DNA from: an uncultured Lachnospiraceae bacterium
GTDB taxonomy: Bacteria; Bacillota; Clostridia; Lachnospirales; Lachnospiraceae
NCBI GenBank assembly: GCA_934294885.1
Contig: CAKRAK010000041.1
Location: 1 to 7,670 of the forward strand
Length of the DNA stretch: 7,670 bases
Direction of reading: 5' to 3'
A model generated the notes under the pieces. The model was not told the DNA's origin, ran no database searches, and was given only the letters and a program-made list of their open reading frames with translations. This document shows positions 1 to 5,276 of the stretch, one piece after another. The stretch's first letter is position 1; the number at the start of each line of letters is the position of its first letter. A program made the position numbers and the translations under genes.

Positions 1-207
1 AATCTTTTCATTTTCTTCCAATACTACCGCATAAATCAAATAATCATCCCACAACACAAGGGAATCCTTCTCTGCTTCACTTAAATTTGAATAGACATGA
101 ATGAAATTTTTCATTCCATTTTCTAAGACAGACAATCCACCTTTGTTTTACAGATTCTCTTTAGAAGTATATAGCCAAGCAGACATACGATAAATAAAAA
201 AGAGTGA
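1..207 (-). pseudogene. 5'-truncated, frameshifted remnant of a DUF2207-type membrane protein gene (runs off left edge)
   Basis: Read on the minus strand, the frame ending at base 1 encodes LENGMKNFIHVYSNL, then SLVLWDDYLIYAVVLEENEKI in outline. This fits the NFI..YS..(L)W..YL.YAV pattern I associate with the cytoplasmic C-terminal region of DUF2207 proteins. That frame has a stop at 148-150 and no start with a usable ribosome binding site. In a second frame, about 207 to 126, the same strand encodes a hydrophobic stretch with basic end, FLFIVCLLGYILLKRICK, then TKVDCLS and a stop at 123-125. This would be the transmembrane helix normally just before that domain. Adding one T to the TT at 125-126 joins the frames as VDCLS-LENGMKNF. 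The remnant therefore has a frameshift and lacks its front half, and it overlaps the U-tract of the terminator of the gene before it. Whether the part left of the window is intact cannot be seen. The family assignment is from memory of the motif. Confidence 0.5.
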
Positions 208-236
208 CAAACCGGATTTACACTGGTTTGCCACTC
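194..236 (-). terminator. Rho-independent terminator of the O-acetyltransferase gene
   Basis: On the minus strand a 12-bp stem, GAGTGGCAAACC with GGTTTGTCACTC (arms 225-236 and 202-213, one G-U pair), encloses an 11-nt loop. It is followed at once by TTTTTTATTTAT. It lies about 30 bases after the stop codon of the acetyltransferase gene, so it ends that monocistronic transcript. Confidence 0.88.
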
Positions 237-268
237 GTTCAGCCACTCATTATAATTTGATTTATCCT

Positions 269-886
269 TTACCACAATTCTGCTATATCACGAATGGAAT
301 CCTGCTCTGTAATCTCACGGATAACCCTGCATGGATTTCCGGCAGCTAGAGAATTGGCAGGAATATCTTTCGTCACAACACTACCGGCACCAATTACACA
401 GCCCTCTCCGATTGTAACGCCTCCGGCAATTACAACATTACTGGCTATCCAGCAATTTGAACCGATTGTAACCGGTCTTCCGTATTCATCATCACCAAGC
501 GTTCCATCCTCTCTACGCTTCATATTCCGCTCCTGCCAGCGGAACGGATGCATCGGTGTTGCAATGGTACAATTAGGACCAAAAAACACATTATCACCAA
601 TATGTACCGGACAGATATCCAAAACCGTAAAATTGAAATTTGCATAACAGTTGGTTCCTATTGTTGTAAATGTACCGTAATCAAAATAAATCGGACCCTG
701 TAAGTAACAACCTTCGCCATGCTGTGGAATCAGTTCATCTATAATTTCTTTCCGTCTGTTCTCTTCCGTATCATATGTATCATTATACTGCTTCGATAAC
801 TTATGTGCTCTTTCTCTCAAAGCAACCAATGTTTTATCATTGGCATCATAGATTTTTCCGGCTAACATTTTTTCCTGTTCATTCAT
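269..886 (-). CDS. maa: Maltose/galactoside-type sugar O-acetyltransferase (LacA/Maa family, left-handed beta-helix)
   Basis: This 205-aa cytoplasmic enzyme is predicted to transfer acetyl from acetyl-CoA to a hydroxyl of a sugar or glycoside. Residues 4-60 form the helical N-terminal maltose-acetyltransferase cap (EKMLAGKIYDAND, then R44-R45 and ELIP). Residues 62-190 are imperfect hexapeptide repeats of the left-handed beta-helix, such as IGDNVF, IGSNCW, IGEGCV and IGAGSV. The family's catalytic histidine is His113 in TPMHPF, and the C-terminus has the usual AGNPCRVIREI. Length matches the family (about 185-205 aa). The ATG is preceded by AGGAGG with a spacing of 10. It stands alone, with its own promoter at 910-937 and terminator at 194-236. 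The true acceptor cannot be read from sequence, and these enzymes are often assigned to detoxifying non-metabolised sugars. The symbol reflects the family, not a proven substrate. Confidence 0.93.
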   Translation of the reverse strand: MNEQEKMLAGKIYDANDKTLVALRERAHKLSKQYNDTYDTEENRRKEIIDELIPQHGEGCYLQGPIYFDYGTFTTIGTNCYANFNFTVLDICPVHIGDNVFFGPNCTIATPMHPFRWQERNMKRREDGTLGDDEYGRPVTIGSNCWIASNVVIAGGVTIGEGCVIGAGSVVTKDIPANSLAAGNPCRVIREITEQDSIRDIAELW

Positions 887-909
887 TTGTATACTACCTC
901 CTGATTCGT

Positions 910-937
910 ATTATAAAAACATGTTACATAATGTCAA
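910..937 (-). promoter_or_regulatory. Sigma-A type promoter of the O-acetyltransferase gene
   Basis: The minus strand shows TTGACA (932-937), a 16-nt spacer and TATAAT (910-915), both boxes perfect. Transcription should start near 903, giving a very short leader before the ATG at 886 that still includes the AGGAGG site. Two small palindromes lie in or next to the spacer (AACATGTT at 918-925 and ACATAATGT at 926-934). They could bind a regulator but are too short to call an operator. Confidence 0.85.
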
Positions 938-952
938 TTATAATTTAAAACA

Positions 953-988
953 AAGAAAAAGCACAAGGAGTTTGATAGGCTTTTTCTT
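953..988. terminator. Possible bidirectional hairpin terminator
   Basis: Arms AAGAAAAAGC (953-962) and GCTTTTTCTT (979-988) can form a 10-bp stem around a 16-nt loop. The 3' arm is itself T-rich in either direction, and on the minus strand another TGTTTT follows. It lies about 75 bases after the stop of the 214-aa membrane protein gene and just before the next promoter, where the hydrolase unit should end. The stem is AT-rich and the loop long, so it is only a modest terminator. Confidence 0.4.
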
Positions 989-1064
989 AAGCAAATAGCT
1001 ACATCCACTTAAGGTCACATATCTTCACAACCTTGTACTTTTTATACATATTACAATTTAACAA

Positions 1065-1709
1065 TTACATTCCCGCAATAATAAGCAAAATAGAAAACAA
1101 CATATATCCCACGCCAAGGACACCGACAATTTTCACTCCGCATTTCTTCAGAGGCATTAAAACCAGTGCCGCAACAACCGGATTTAAAAGCAGGCATAAT
1201 TTCGGAACCGCAAGTGCTCCTGTCACAATAGCGATTGCCACGATAATTACCGCACCAAGCCAAAGGGATACCCCTCCAAGAACCATCGGTGCCATCACAA
1301 CCGGGTCAATTGCTTTTATAACCTCCACACAATCATCATCTGACATTTTCTTGTTTAATTTCTGATACAACAACGGCTTCATGCAATAATATACATGACA
1401 GATTAATCCTGTAAAACATCCAATCAATGTATTAATTTTTAATGCAAGTGCCAATGACCCACTGTTCTCTGAAATCAAATCGGCAAGGAACCACATAACA
1501 ACATAGGCACCGGGCTGACCCAGAAATGAAAGCCATGATGACAGTATAAAACGGTTTGGTGTTACATCTGCCCACCACCGATTCACTCCGGATACGGCAA
1601 TTCCTTCACCGGGACCGGACTTACCCGGTTTCACAAGCGGCACGTCTGCCAAAGATGCCACAAAATTACTGATAATTCCGAATATTCCGACAACAACATA
1701 TGTATTCAT
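1065..1709 (-). CDS. Polytopic integral membrane protein of unknown function (DUF6796-like)
   Basis: This 214-aa protein has about six hydrophobic segments: roughly residues 3-21, 54-79, 85-108, 137-163, 166-186 and 193-213. There is no cleavable signal peptide and no recognisable transport or enzyme motif. Notable features are a charged, Trp-rich loop (NRWWADVTPNRF, 43-54), His105 at the end of the third segment, and an acidic stretch KKMSDDDC (120-127) between segments 3 and 4. The N-terminal layout (one helix, a D..L..P loop, then a V(T/S)PxR motif entering a helix) matches the broken gene at 3036-3319. I take the two as relatives and tentatively link them to DUF6796; that name is from memory. 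The ATG has AGGAGG with a spacing of 8. The gene follows the hydrolase by 22 bases, so the two are co-transcribed and probably work together at the membrane. The function is not known. Confidence 0.8.
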   Translation of the reverse strand: MNTYVVVGIFGIISNFVASLADVPLVKPGKSGPGEGIAVSGVNRWWADVTPNRFILSSWLSFLGQPGAYVVMWFLADLISENSGSLALALKINTLIGCFTGLICHVYYCMKPLLYQKLNKKMSDDDCVEVIKAIDPVVMAPMVLGGVSLWLGAVIIVAIAIVTGALAVPKLCLLLNPVVAALVLMPLKKCGVKIVGVLGVGYMLFSILLIIAGM

Positions 1710-1731
1710 ATCTATCTCCTCCTAAATGATT

Positions 1732-2667
1732 TTATTCATTTTCTTCTTTCCATTCCTTTAATGCCGCAGAAAGTTTTTTATCAATATCCTTTCTGGTTGC
1801 CTCACACTCATTGGGATAATCCTTTGCAGCCTTAAAGACAAAACGCAGTACCAGTTTCAGACCTACCGGCAATGCCATTCGGAGCATAGATTCCGGTAAT
1901 ACAAAATGTGTACCGTGTTCATACACCAGCGCCTCATACTGGCAGGTATGAGGTCTTTCTTCCAACCGTTGCTCCATACGGCGGATATATTTTCCGGTTT
2001 CCCAGAAGCAATCATCCTCTGCACCAATCAGAATCAGGCGTCCTTTTATGTTTTCTACTTTAATCATTTCCTCTTCTGTATGCTCTCTTGCTTTTTCGGC
2101 ATCAATAAATAAGCATGTACTGCGCTCAAAATCTCCGGAACCCTTTGTCTCTTCTTCAATCTTCTGCCAATATACCGGATGTTCATATGCAAAAGGCATA
2201 TAAGCAAGCGGTTCTCCCTTCCATGAAAGGGTTGATGCTCCCGGAATCGGCCACTCCTTACAGCCGTCCTTCTCGCCCTGTTCAAAGCCCTGCCATACAA
2301 AGTCACTTGGAGTCAGACCAACAGTCAATGTAATATCCGGGAAATAAGAACCTGCAACCAGAGAGTCCATACCCGCTGTACTCATTCCCATAATTCCGAT
2401 TTTCCGGTTTCCGTTATTTTTAAGCCAGCCAATCGCTGTCTCAATTCTTTCCAACGGATAATTTACATGACTGTAATTTTTCTTTCCCGGTGACATACAA
2501 AGAACATTTACACCATTTTTATGTAACCATTTTGCTCCGCACTTTGCCATATAATCGTTCGGATCATCCCCAAACAAACCAATCACAGCACAGTCAGAAC
2601 CATTTGGATTTTCATAATAGGTTCCGTAAAACCCATCCTTTTCCGTTTCAAAAAATAATTTTTTCAT
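1732..2667 (-). CDS. Alpha/beta hydrolase, acyl-CoA thioester hydrolase/BAAT C-terminal-like
   Basis: This 311-aa soluble protein has an alpha/beta-hydrolase core. The nucleophile elbow is GMSTAG with Ser96 after the strand RKIGIM, the acid loop is LILIGAEDDCFW (Asp218 or Asp219), and the terminal histidine lies in EHGTHF (His254). The elbow reads G-x-S-x-A rather than the usual G-x-S-x-G. The layout (FPDITLTVGLTPS after the elbow, a long lid at about 120-200 with TLSWKG) resembles the C-terminal domain of bile-acid-CoA:amino-acid acyltransferase and acyl-CoA thioesterases. A thioesterase or acyltransferase on an acyl-CoA or similar ester is plausible, but the substrate is unknown. The start chosen is ATG 2667-2665, with GGAGG 8 bases upstream. 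An in-frame ATG at 2757 has no good ribosome binding site and would add 30 non-family residues. The gene is first in a two-gene unit with the membrane protein and is driven by the operator-covered promoter at 2850-2878 through a leader of about 175 nt. Confidence 0.82.
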   Translation of the reverse strand: MKKLFFETEKDGFYGTYYENPNGSDCAVIGLFGDDPNDYMAKCGAKWLHKNGVNVLCMSPGKKNYSHVNYPLERIETAIGWLKNNGNRKIGIMGMSTAGMDSLVAGSYFPDITLTVGLTPSDFVWQGFEQGEKDGCKEWPIPGASTLSWKGEPLAYMPFAYEHPVYWQKIEEETKGSGDFERSTCLFIDAEKAREHTEEEMIKVENIKGRLILIGAEDDCFWETGKYIRRMEQRLEERPHTCQYEALVYEHGTHFVLPESMLRMALPVGLKLVLRFVFKAAKDYPNECEATRKDIDKKLSAALKEWKEENE

Positions 2668-2694
2668 AATAATTTCCTCCAGCAATACAACTAT

Positions 2695-2759
2695 GGGAAA
2701 CACGCTTTGCAAGTTTCTCAAGTTCTCGCGGCAATCATCAAAGTATCGTGCAAGCATGT
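2695..2759. repeat. Candidate degenerate palindromic repeat in the hydrolase leader
   Basis: GCTTTGCA (2704-2711) and TGCAAGC (2749-2755) are inverted arms with one bulged base, closing a region of about 50 bases just upstream of the hydrolase ribosome binding site. On the minus strand the segment starts ATGCTTGCAC, holds CCGC and AACTTG in the middle, and ends GCG..TTTCCC. The same landmarks occur in the same order in the palindrome at the right edge of the window (GCTTGCAC near 7577 to TTTCCC near 7632). This suggests, but does not prove, a shared dispersed element. It is locally more GC-rich than the surrounding leader. Confidence 0.3.
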
Positions 2760-2849
2760 ACCCTGATTCGTTGCTTCACATATATCAAGAATCATTCTAA
2801 CAACAAAAGAAATCAGAATTTTTTCCTGAATGTATTATCATACCGCTCT

Positions 2850-2878
2850 AAGTTAGCATACACTAACCCTAATGTCAA
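2850..2878 (-). promoter_or_regulatory. Promoter of the hydrolase/membrane-protein unit
   Basis: The minus strand shows TTGACA (2873-2878), a 17-nt spacer and TAACTT (2850-2855). The start point would be near 2843, leaving a leader of about 175 nt to the ATG at 2667. The promoter lies just past the terminator of the preceding unit (2933-2971), which makes a separate transcription unit likely. The -10 is weak and is overlapped by a dyad operator. Confidence 0.7.
2852..2867. promoter_or_regulatory. Dyad operator inside the hydrolase-unit promoter
   Basis: The minus-strand sequence GTTAGTGTATGCTAAC is a 16-bp dyad with perfect 5-bp arms (GTTAG/CTAAC) and a central TA. It fills most of the -35 to -10 spacer and enters the -10, so a bound protein would block RNA polymerase. 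The TTAG-N-CTAA form recalls both TetR-type and DtxR-type operators. No gene for either regulator is in the window, so the regulator is unknown. Confidence 0.55.
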
Positions 2879-2932
2879 CCTCCCCATTCCGATAAATTCA
2901 AAGCAGACGCTTCATTCTAATAAACAATTTAT

Positions 2933-2971
2933 AAAAAGTAAAAGAGACCCCATTCTCTCGAATGAAGTCTC
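2933..2971 (-). terminator. Rho-independent terminator of the MarR/ABC exporter operon
   Basis: On the minus strand the arms GAGACTTCATTC (2960-2971) and GAATGGGGTCTC (2944-2955) pair along 12 positions (two G-U) around a GAGA tetraloop. TTTTACTTTTT follows. It lies about 65 bases past the end of the broken membrane-protein gene and ahead of the next promoter. Confidence 0.9.
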
Positions 2972-3035
2972 ATAACATTTGTTGCAAAACTAATGTATGC
3001 TCTGTTACTGATTTTTATTTATGAAAGAATTACAA

Positions 3036-3319
3036 CTATAACAACATACACGCAATAGCAACCCCATAATAAATAACCGAAATCAAATTCGACCATCCAC
3101 CGGAAATAATAATTCGGATTCCCTTAGGCAGTCTGCCAATAATCCTCCTGCCATTAATCTTTTTGGAGATACCCTTACCATAATTTCAAGTATTGCCTTC
3201 ATTTTTACCTCGAAACTATCACCGGGTTCATAGTTAAAATCATGAGGATCATAATAAAGCAGCATATCCCCGCAAAACATCAAAAATGCTCCAATAAATC
3301 CTACAACCAAATATATCAA
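3036..3319 (-). pseudogene. Internally deleted, frameshifted membrane protein gene (DUF6796-like)
   Basis: A TTG start at 3319 with GGAGG 9 bases upstream opens a 78-codon frame to 3083. Residues 1-22 are a membrane helix (MIYLVVGFIGAFLMFCGDML), followed by a YYDPHDFNYEPGDS loop and VSPKRLMAGGLL at 51-62, which should enter a second helix. After that the frame becomes polar and stops. In another frame from about 3140 to 3036 the same strand encodes GRLPKGIRIIISGGWSNL followed by a hydrophobic end (VIYYGVAIACMLL) and a TAG. This looks like the C-terminal helix of the same kind of protein. The intact relative at 1065-1709 has 214 residues, so roughly 120 internal residues appear deleted, with the ends joined out of frame. 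The gene lies 55 bases after the ABC exporter genes. The 78-aa product might still be made but is unlikely to work. Kinship with the 1065-1709 protein rests on layout and the V(T/S)PxR motif. Confidence 0.6.
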
Positions 3320-3374
3320 TGAGTCCCCTCCATTCTACCAATTCTTCCTTATCTTGCGTTATGTTCAAAATTTC

Positions 3375-5276
3375 CTACGCCGGAATCACATTTCCCGTAT
3401 ATAACTGATAATACTTTCCTTTCTCCTCAATCAACTGATCATGGGTACCTCTCTCAATAATTCTTCCCTGTTCAAGAACCATGATGCAATCGGAATTGCG
3501 AACTGTAGAAAGACGATGTGCAATTACAAATGTGGTACGTCCCTGCATCAACCGATCCATACTTTCCTGAATGATTCGTTCTGTACGTGTATCAATGGAA
3601 CTGGTTGCTTCATCTAAAATCAGCACCGGTGGGTCGGCTACTGCCGCCCGGGCGATTGCTAAAAGCTGTCTTTGTCCCTGACTTAAGTTTGCTCCATCCC
3701 CGGCAATCATGGTATCATATCCATTCGGAAGTCTGCGGATAAAACCATCGGCATTTGCCAGCTTTGCAGCACTGATAATCTCTTCATCTGTAGCATCCAG
3801 CTTTCCGAAACGAATATTTTCTTTCACGGTTCCGGTAAATAAATGTGTATCCTGTAATACAATTCCAAGGGAATGGCGCAAGTCATCCTTTTTAATTTTA
3901 TTAATATTAATTCCGTCATATCGAATCTTTCCATCCTGAATATCATAGAACCGATTGATCAGATTGGTAATGGTTGTCTTACCGGCTCCGGTAGAACCCA
4001 CAAAAGCAATTTTTTGTCCCGGTTCTGCATACAGCTTCACATCATGCAGCACAATCTTGTCATCATTATAGCCAAAATCAACACCATCAAAAACCACATT
4101 ACCCTGAAGTTCTACATAATCAACGGTACCATCTGCCTGATGCACATGCTTCCATGCCCAGCGTCCGGTACGTTTTTCACTCTCAACTAAGGTTCCATTT
4201 TCATCCTTTACATTGACCAAAGTAACGTAACCATCATCCACTTCTACCTCTTCCCCTAACAGGGTAAAGATTCTCTCCGCTCCTGCAAGTGCCATTACAA
4301 TAGCGTTCATCTGCTGGCTGACCTGATTAATCGGCATACTAAAGCTCTTGTTAAAGGTCAGAAAGCTTGCCAATCCTCCAAGGGTAAAACCTCCCACACG
4401 ATTCAGTGCAAGCACACCACCTACAATGGCACAGATTACATAACTGATATTTCCAATCTGTGCATTTAGCGGTCCCAGTAAATTGGCAAATGTATTGGCG
4501 CGGTCAGCACTTACAAACAGCGCTTCATTTAATTCTTTAAATTCCTTCTTGCTTTCCTCTTCATGACAGAATACTTTTACAATCTTCTGTCCGTTCATCA
4601 TTTCCTCGATATAACCATTTACCTTACCAAGATTTTTTTGCTGTTCCAAGAAATACTTACCACTTTGTCCCGCAGCTTTCTTTGTACCCCATATCATAAC
4701 CGCAACCATAACAAGGGTTACGATTGTTAACGGAATATTCAAGATTAACATACTGATAAATACACTGATAATCGTAAATCCACTGTTAATAATCTGTGGG
4801 ATACTCTGACTGATCATCTGACGTAATGTATCAATATCATTGGTATAGATCGACATGATATCTCCATGTGCATGGGTATCAAAGTATTTGATTGGAAGCT
4901 TTTCCATATGCTCAAACAGATCATTTCTCAGGTTCATCAAGGTTCCCTGTGTAACATTAATCATAATACGGTTATAGGCATAGGTTGCAACAACTCCGAT
5001 TCCGTAAAATACGGCAACCCTTCCGATTGCATGGGCAAGGGGTGAAAAATTCGGTGTATCCGTGGATAATAAAAACGGTGTGATATATTTATCAATCAAA
5101 TCCTTTGTAAACATCGTTCCCTGCACATTTGCAATGACTCCGACAAAAATAAGAACAAACACAATGATACAATGTAATTTATAATCCCGGAAAACATACT
5201 GCATCAGACGAGCCAAAAGCTTTCCCGGATTTTTCACTTTATTTTTACCTGTTGGTTTTCTCATAGGTCCCGGCAT
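3375..5276 (-). CDS. Heterodimeric ABC exporter, half-transporter with the catalytically competent ATPase motifs
   Basis: This 633-aa protein is a transmembrane domain (about six helices, residues 35-330) fused to an ATPase domain (about 393-625). Motifs are Walker A GSTGAGKTT (427-435), Q-loop Gln475, Walker B VLILDE with catalytic Glu556, D-loop SSID and switch His587 in IAHR. The ABC signature is LSQGQ (531-535) instead of LSGGQ. The partner encoded upstream has the opposite pattern, so this is the TM288/BmrD/LmrD-like member of an asymmetric pair in the plasma membrane. It probably exports drugs, peptides or lipids. Between the two domains a polar stretch (about 343-391, with GRWAWKHVHQADG) enlarges the protein beyond the usual 580 aa; I recall similar inserts in clostridial members. 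The ATG overlaps the stop of the upstream gene (TAATG), with GGAGG inside that gene. The specific substrate cannot be read. Confidence 0.93.
   Translation of the reverse strand: MPGPMRKPTGKNKVKNPGKLLARLMQYVFRDYKLHCIIVFVLIFVGVIANVQGTMFTKDLIDKYITPFLLSTDTPNFSPLAHAIGRVAVFYGIGVVATYAYNRIMINVTQGTLMNLRNDLFEHMEKLPIKYFDTHAHGDIMSIYTNDIDTLRQMISQSIPQIINSGFTIISVFISMLILNIPLTIVTLVMVAVMIWGTKKAAGQSGKYFLEQQKNLGKVNGYIEEMMNGQKIVKVFCHEEESKKEFKELNEALFVSADRANTFANLLGPLNAQIGNISYVICAIVGGVLALNRVGGFTLGGLASFLTFNKSFSMPINQVSQQMNAIVMALAGAERIFTLLGEEVEVDDGYVTLVNVKDENGTLVESEKRTGRWAWKHVHQADGTVDYVELQGNVVFDGVDFGYNDDKIVLHDVKLYAEPGQKIAFVGSTGAGKTTITNLINRFYDIQDGKIRYDGININKIKKDDLRHSLGIVLQDTHLFTGTVKENIRFGKLDATDEEIISAAKLANADGFIRRLPNGYDTMIAGDGANLSQGQRQLLAIARAAVADPPVLILDEATSSIDTRTERIIQESMDRLMQGRTTFVIAHRLSTVRNSDCIMVLEQGRIIERGTHDQLIEEKGKYYQLYTGNVIPA

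Noticed and set aside
2668..2757. A 30-residue N-terminal extension of the hydrolase (start ATG at 2757, MLARYFDDC...)
   Set aside because: There is no proper ribosome binding site before 2757, while ATG 2667 has GGAGG at ideal spacing. The extension overlaps the repeat-like segment and does not look like a hydrolase N-terminus or a signal peptide.
2668..2849. A known riboswitch in the hydrolase leader
   Set aside because: I could not match conserved cores of common classes (TPP, SAM, FMN, cobalamin, purine, T-box). There is also no terminator hairpin with a U-tract inside the leader.
2748..2975. A plus-strand reading frame of 75 codons over the intergenic region
   Set aside because: It lacks a ribosome binding site, overlaps the promoter, operator and terminator of the minus strand, and its composition (Asn, Lys, Ser rich) is typical of AT-rich non-coding DNA.
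3083..3319. An intact 78-aa small membrane protein
   Set aside because: The last 16 residues are polar and unrelated to a helix expected after MAGGLL, and a plausible C-terminal helix continues in another frame. A broken gene explains this better, although expression of the short form cannot be excluded.
3709..4190. Plus-strand reading frames antisense to the exporter and other genes (also near 294-647, 1033-1365, 5406-5804 and 5954-6268)
   Set aside because: They are mirror images of strongly supported minus-strand genes, have no ribosome binding sites and encode no recognisable domain.
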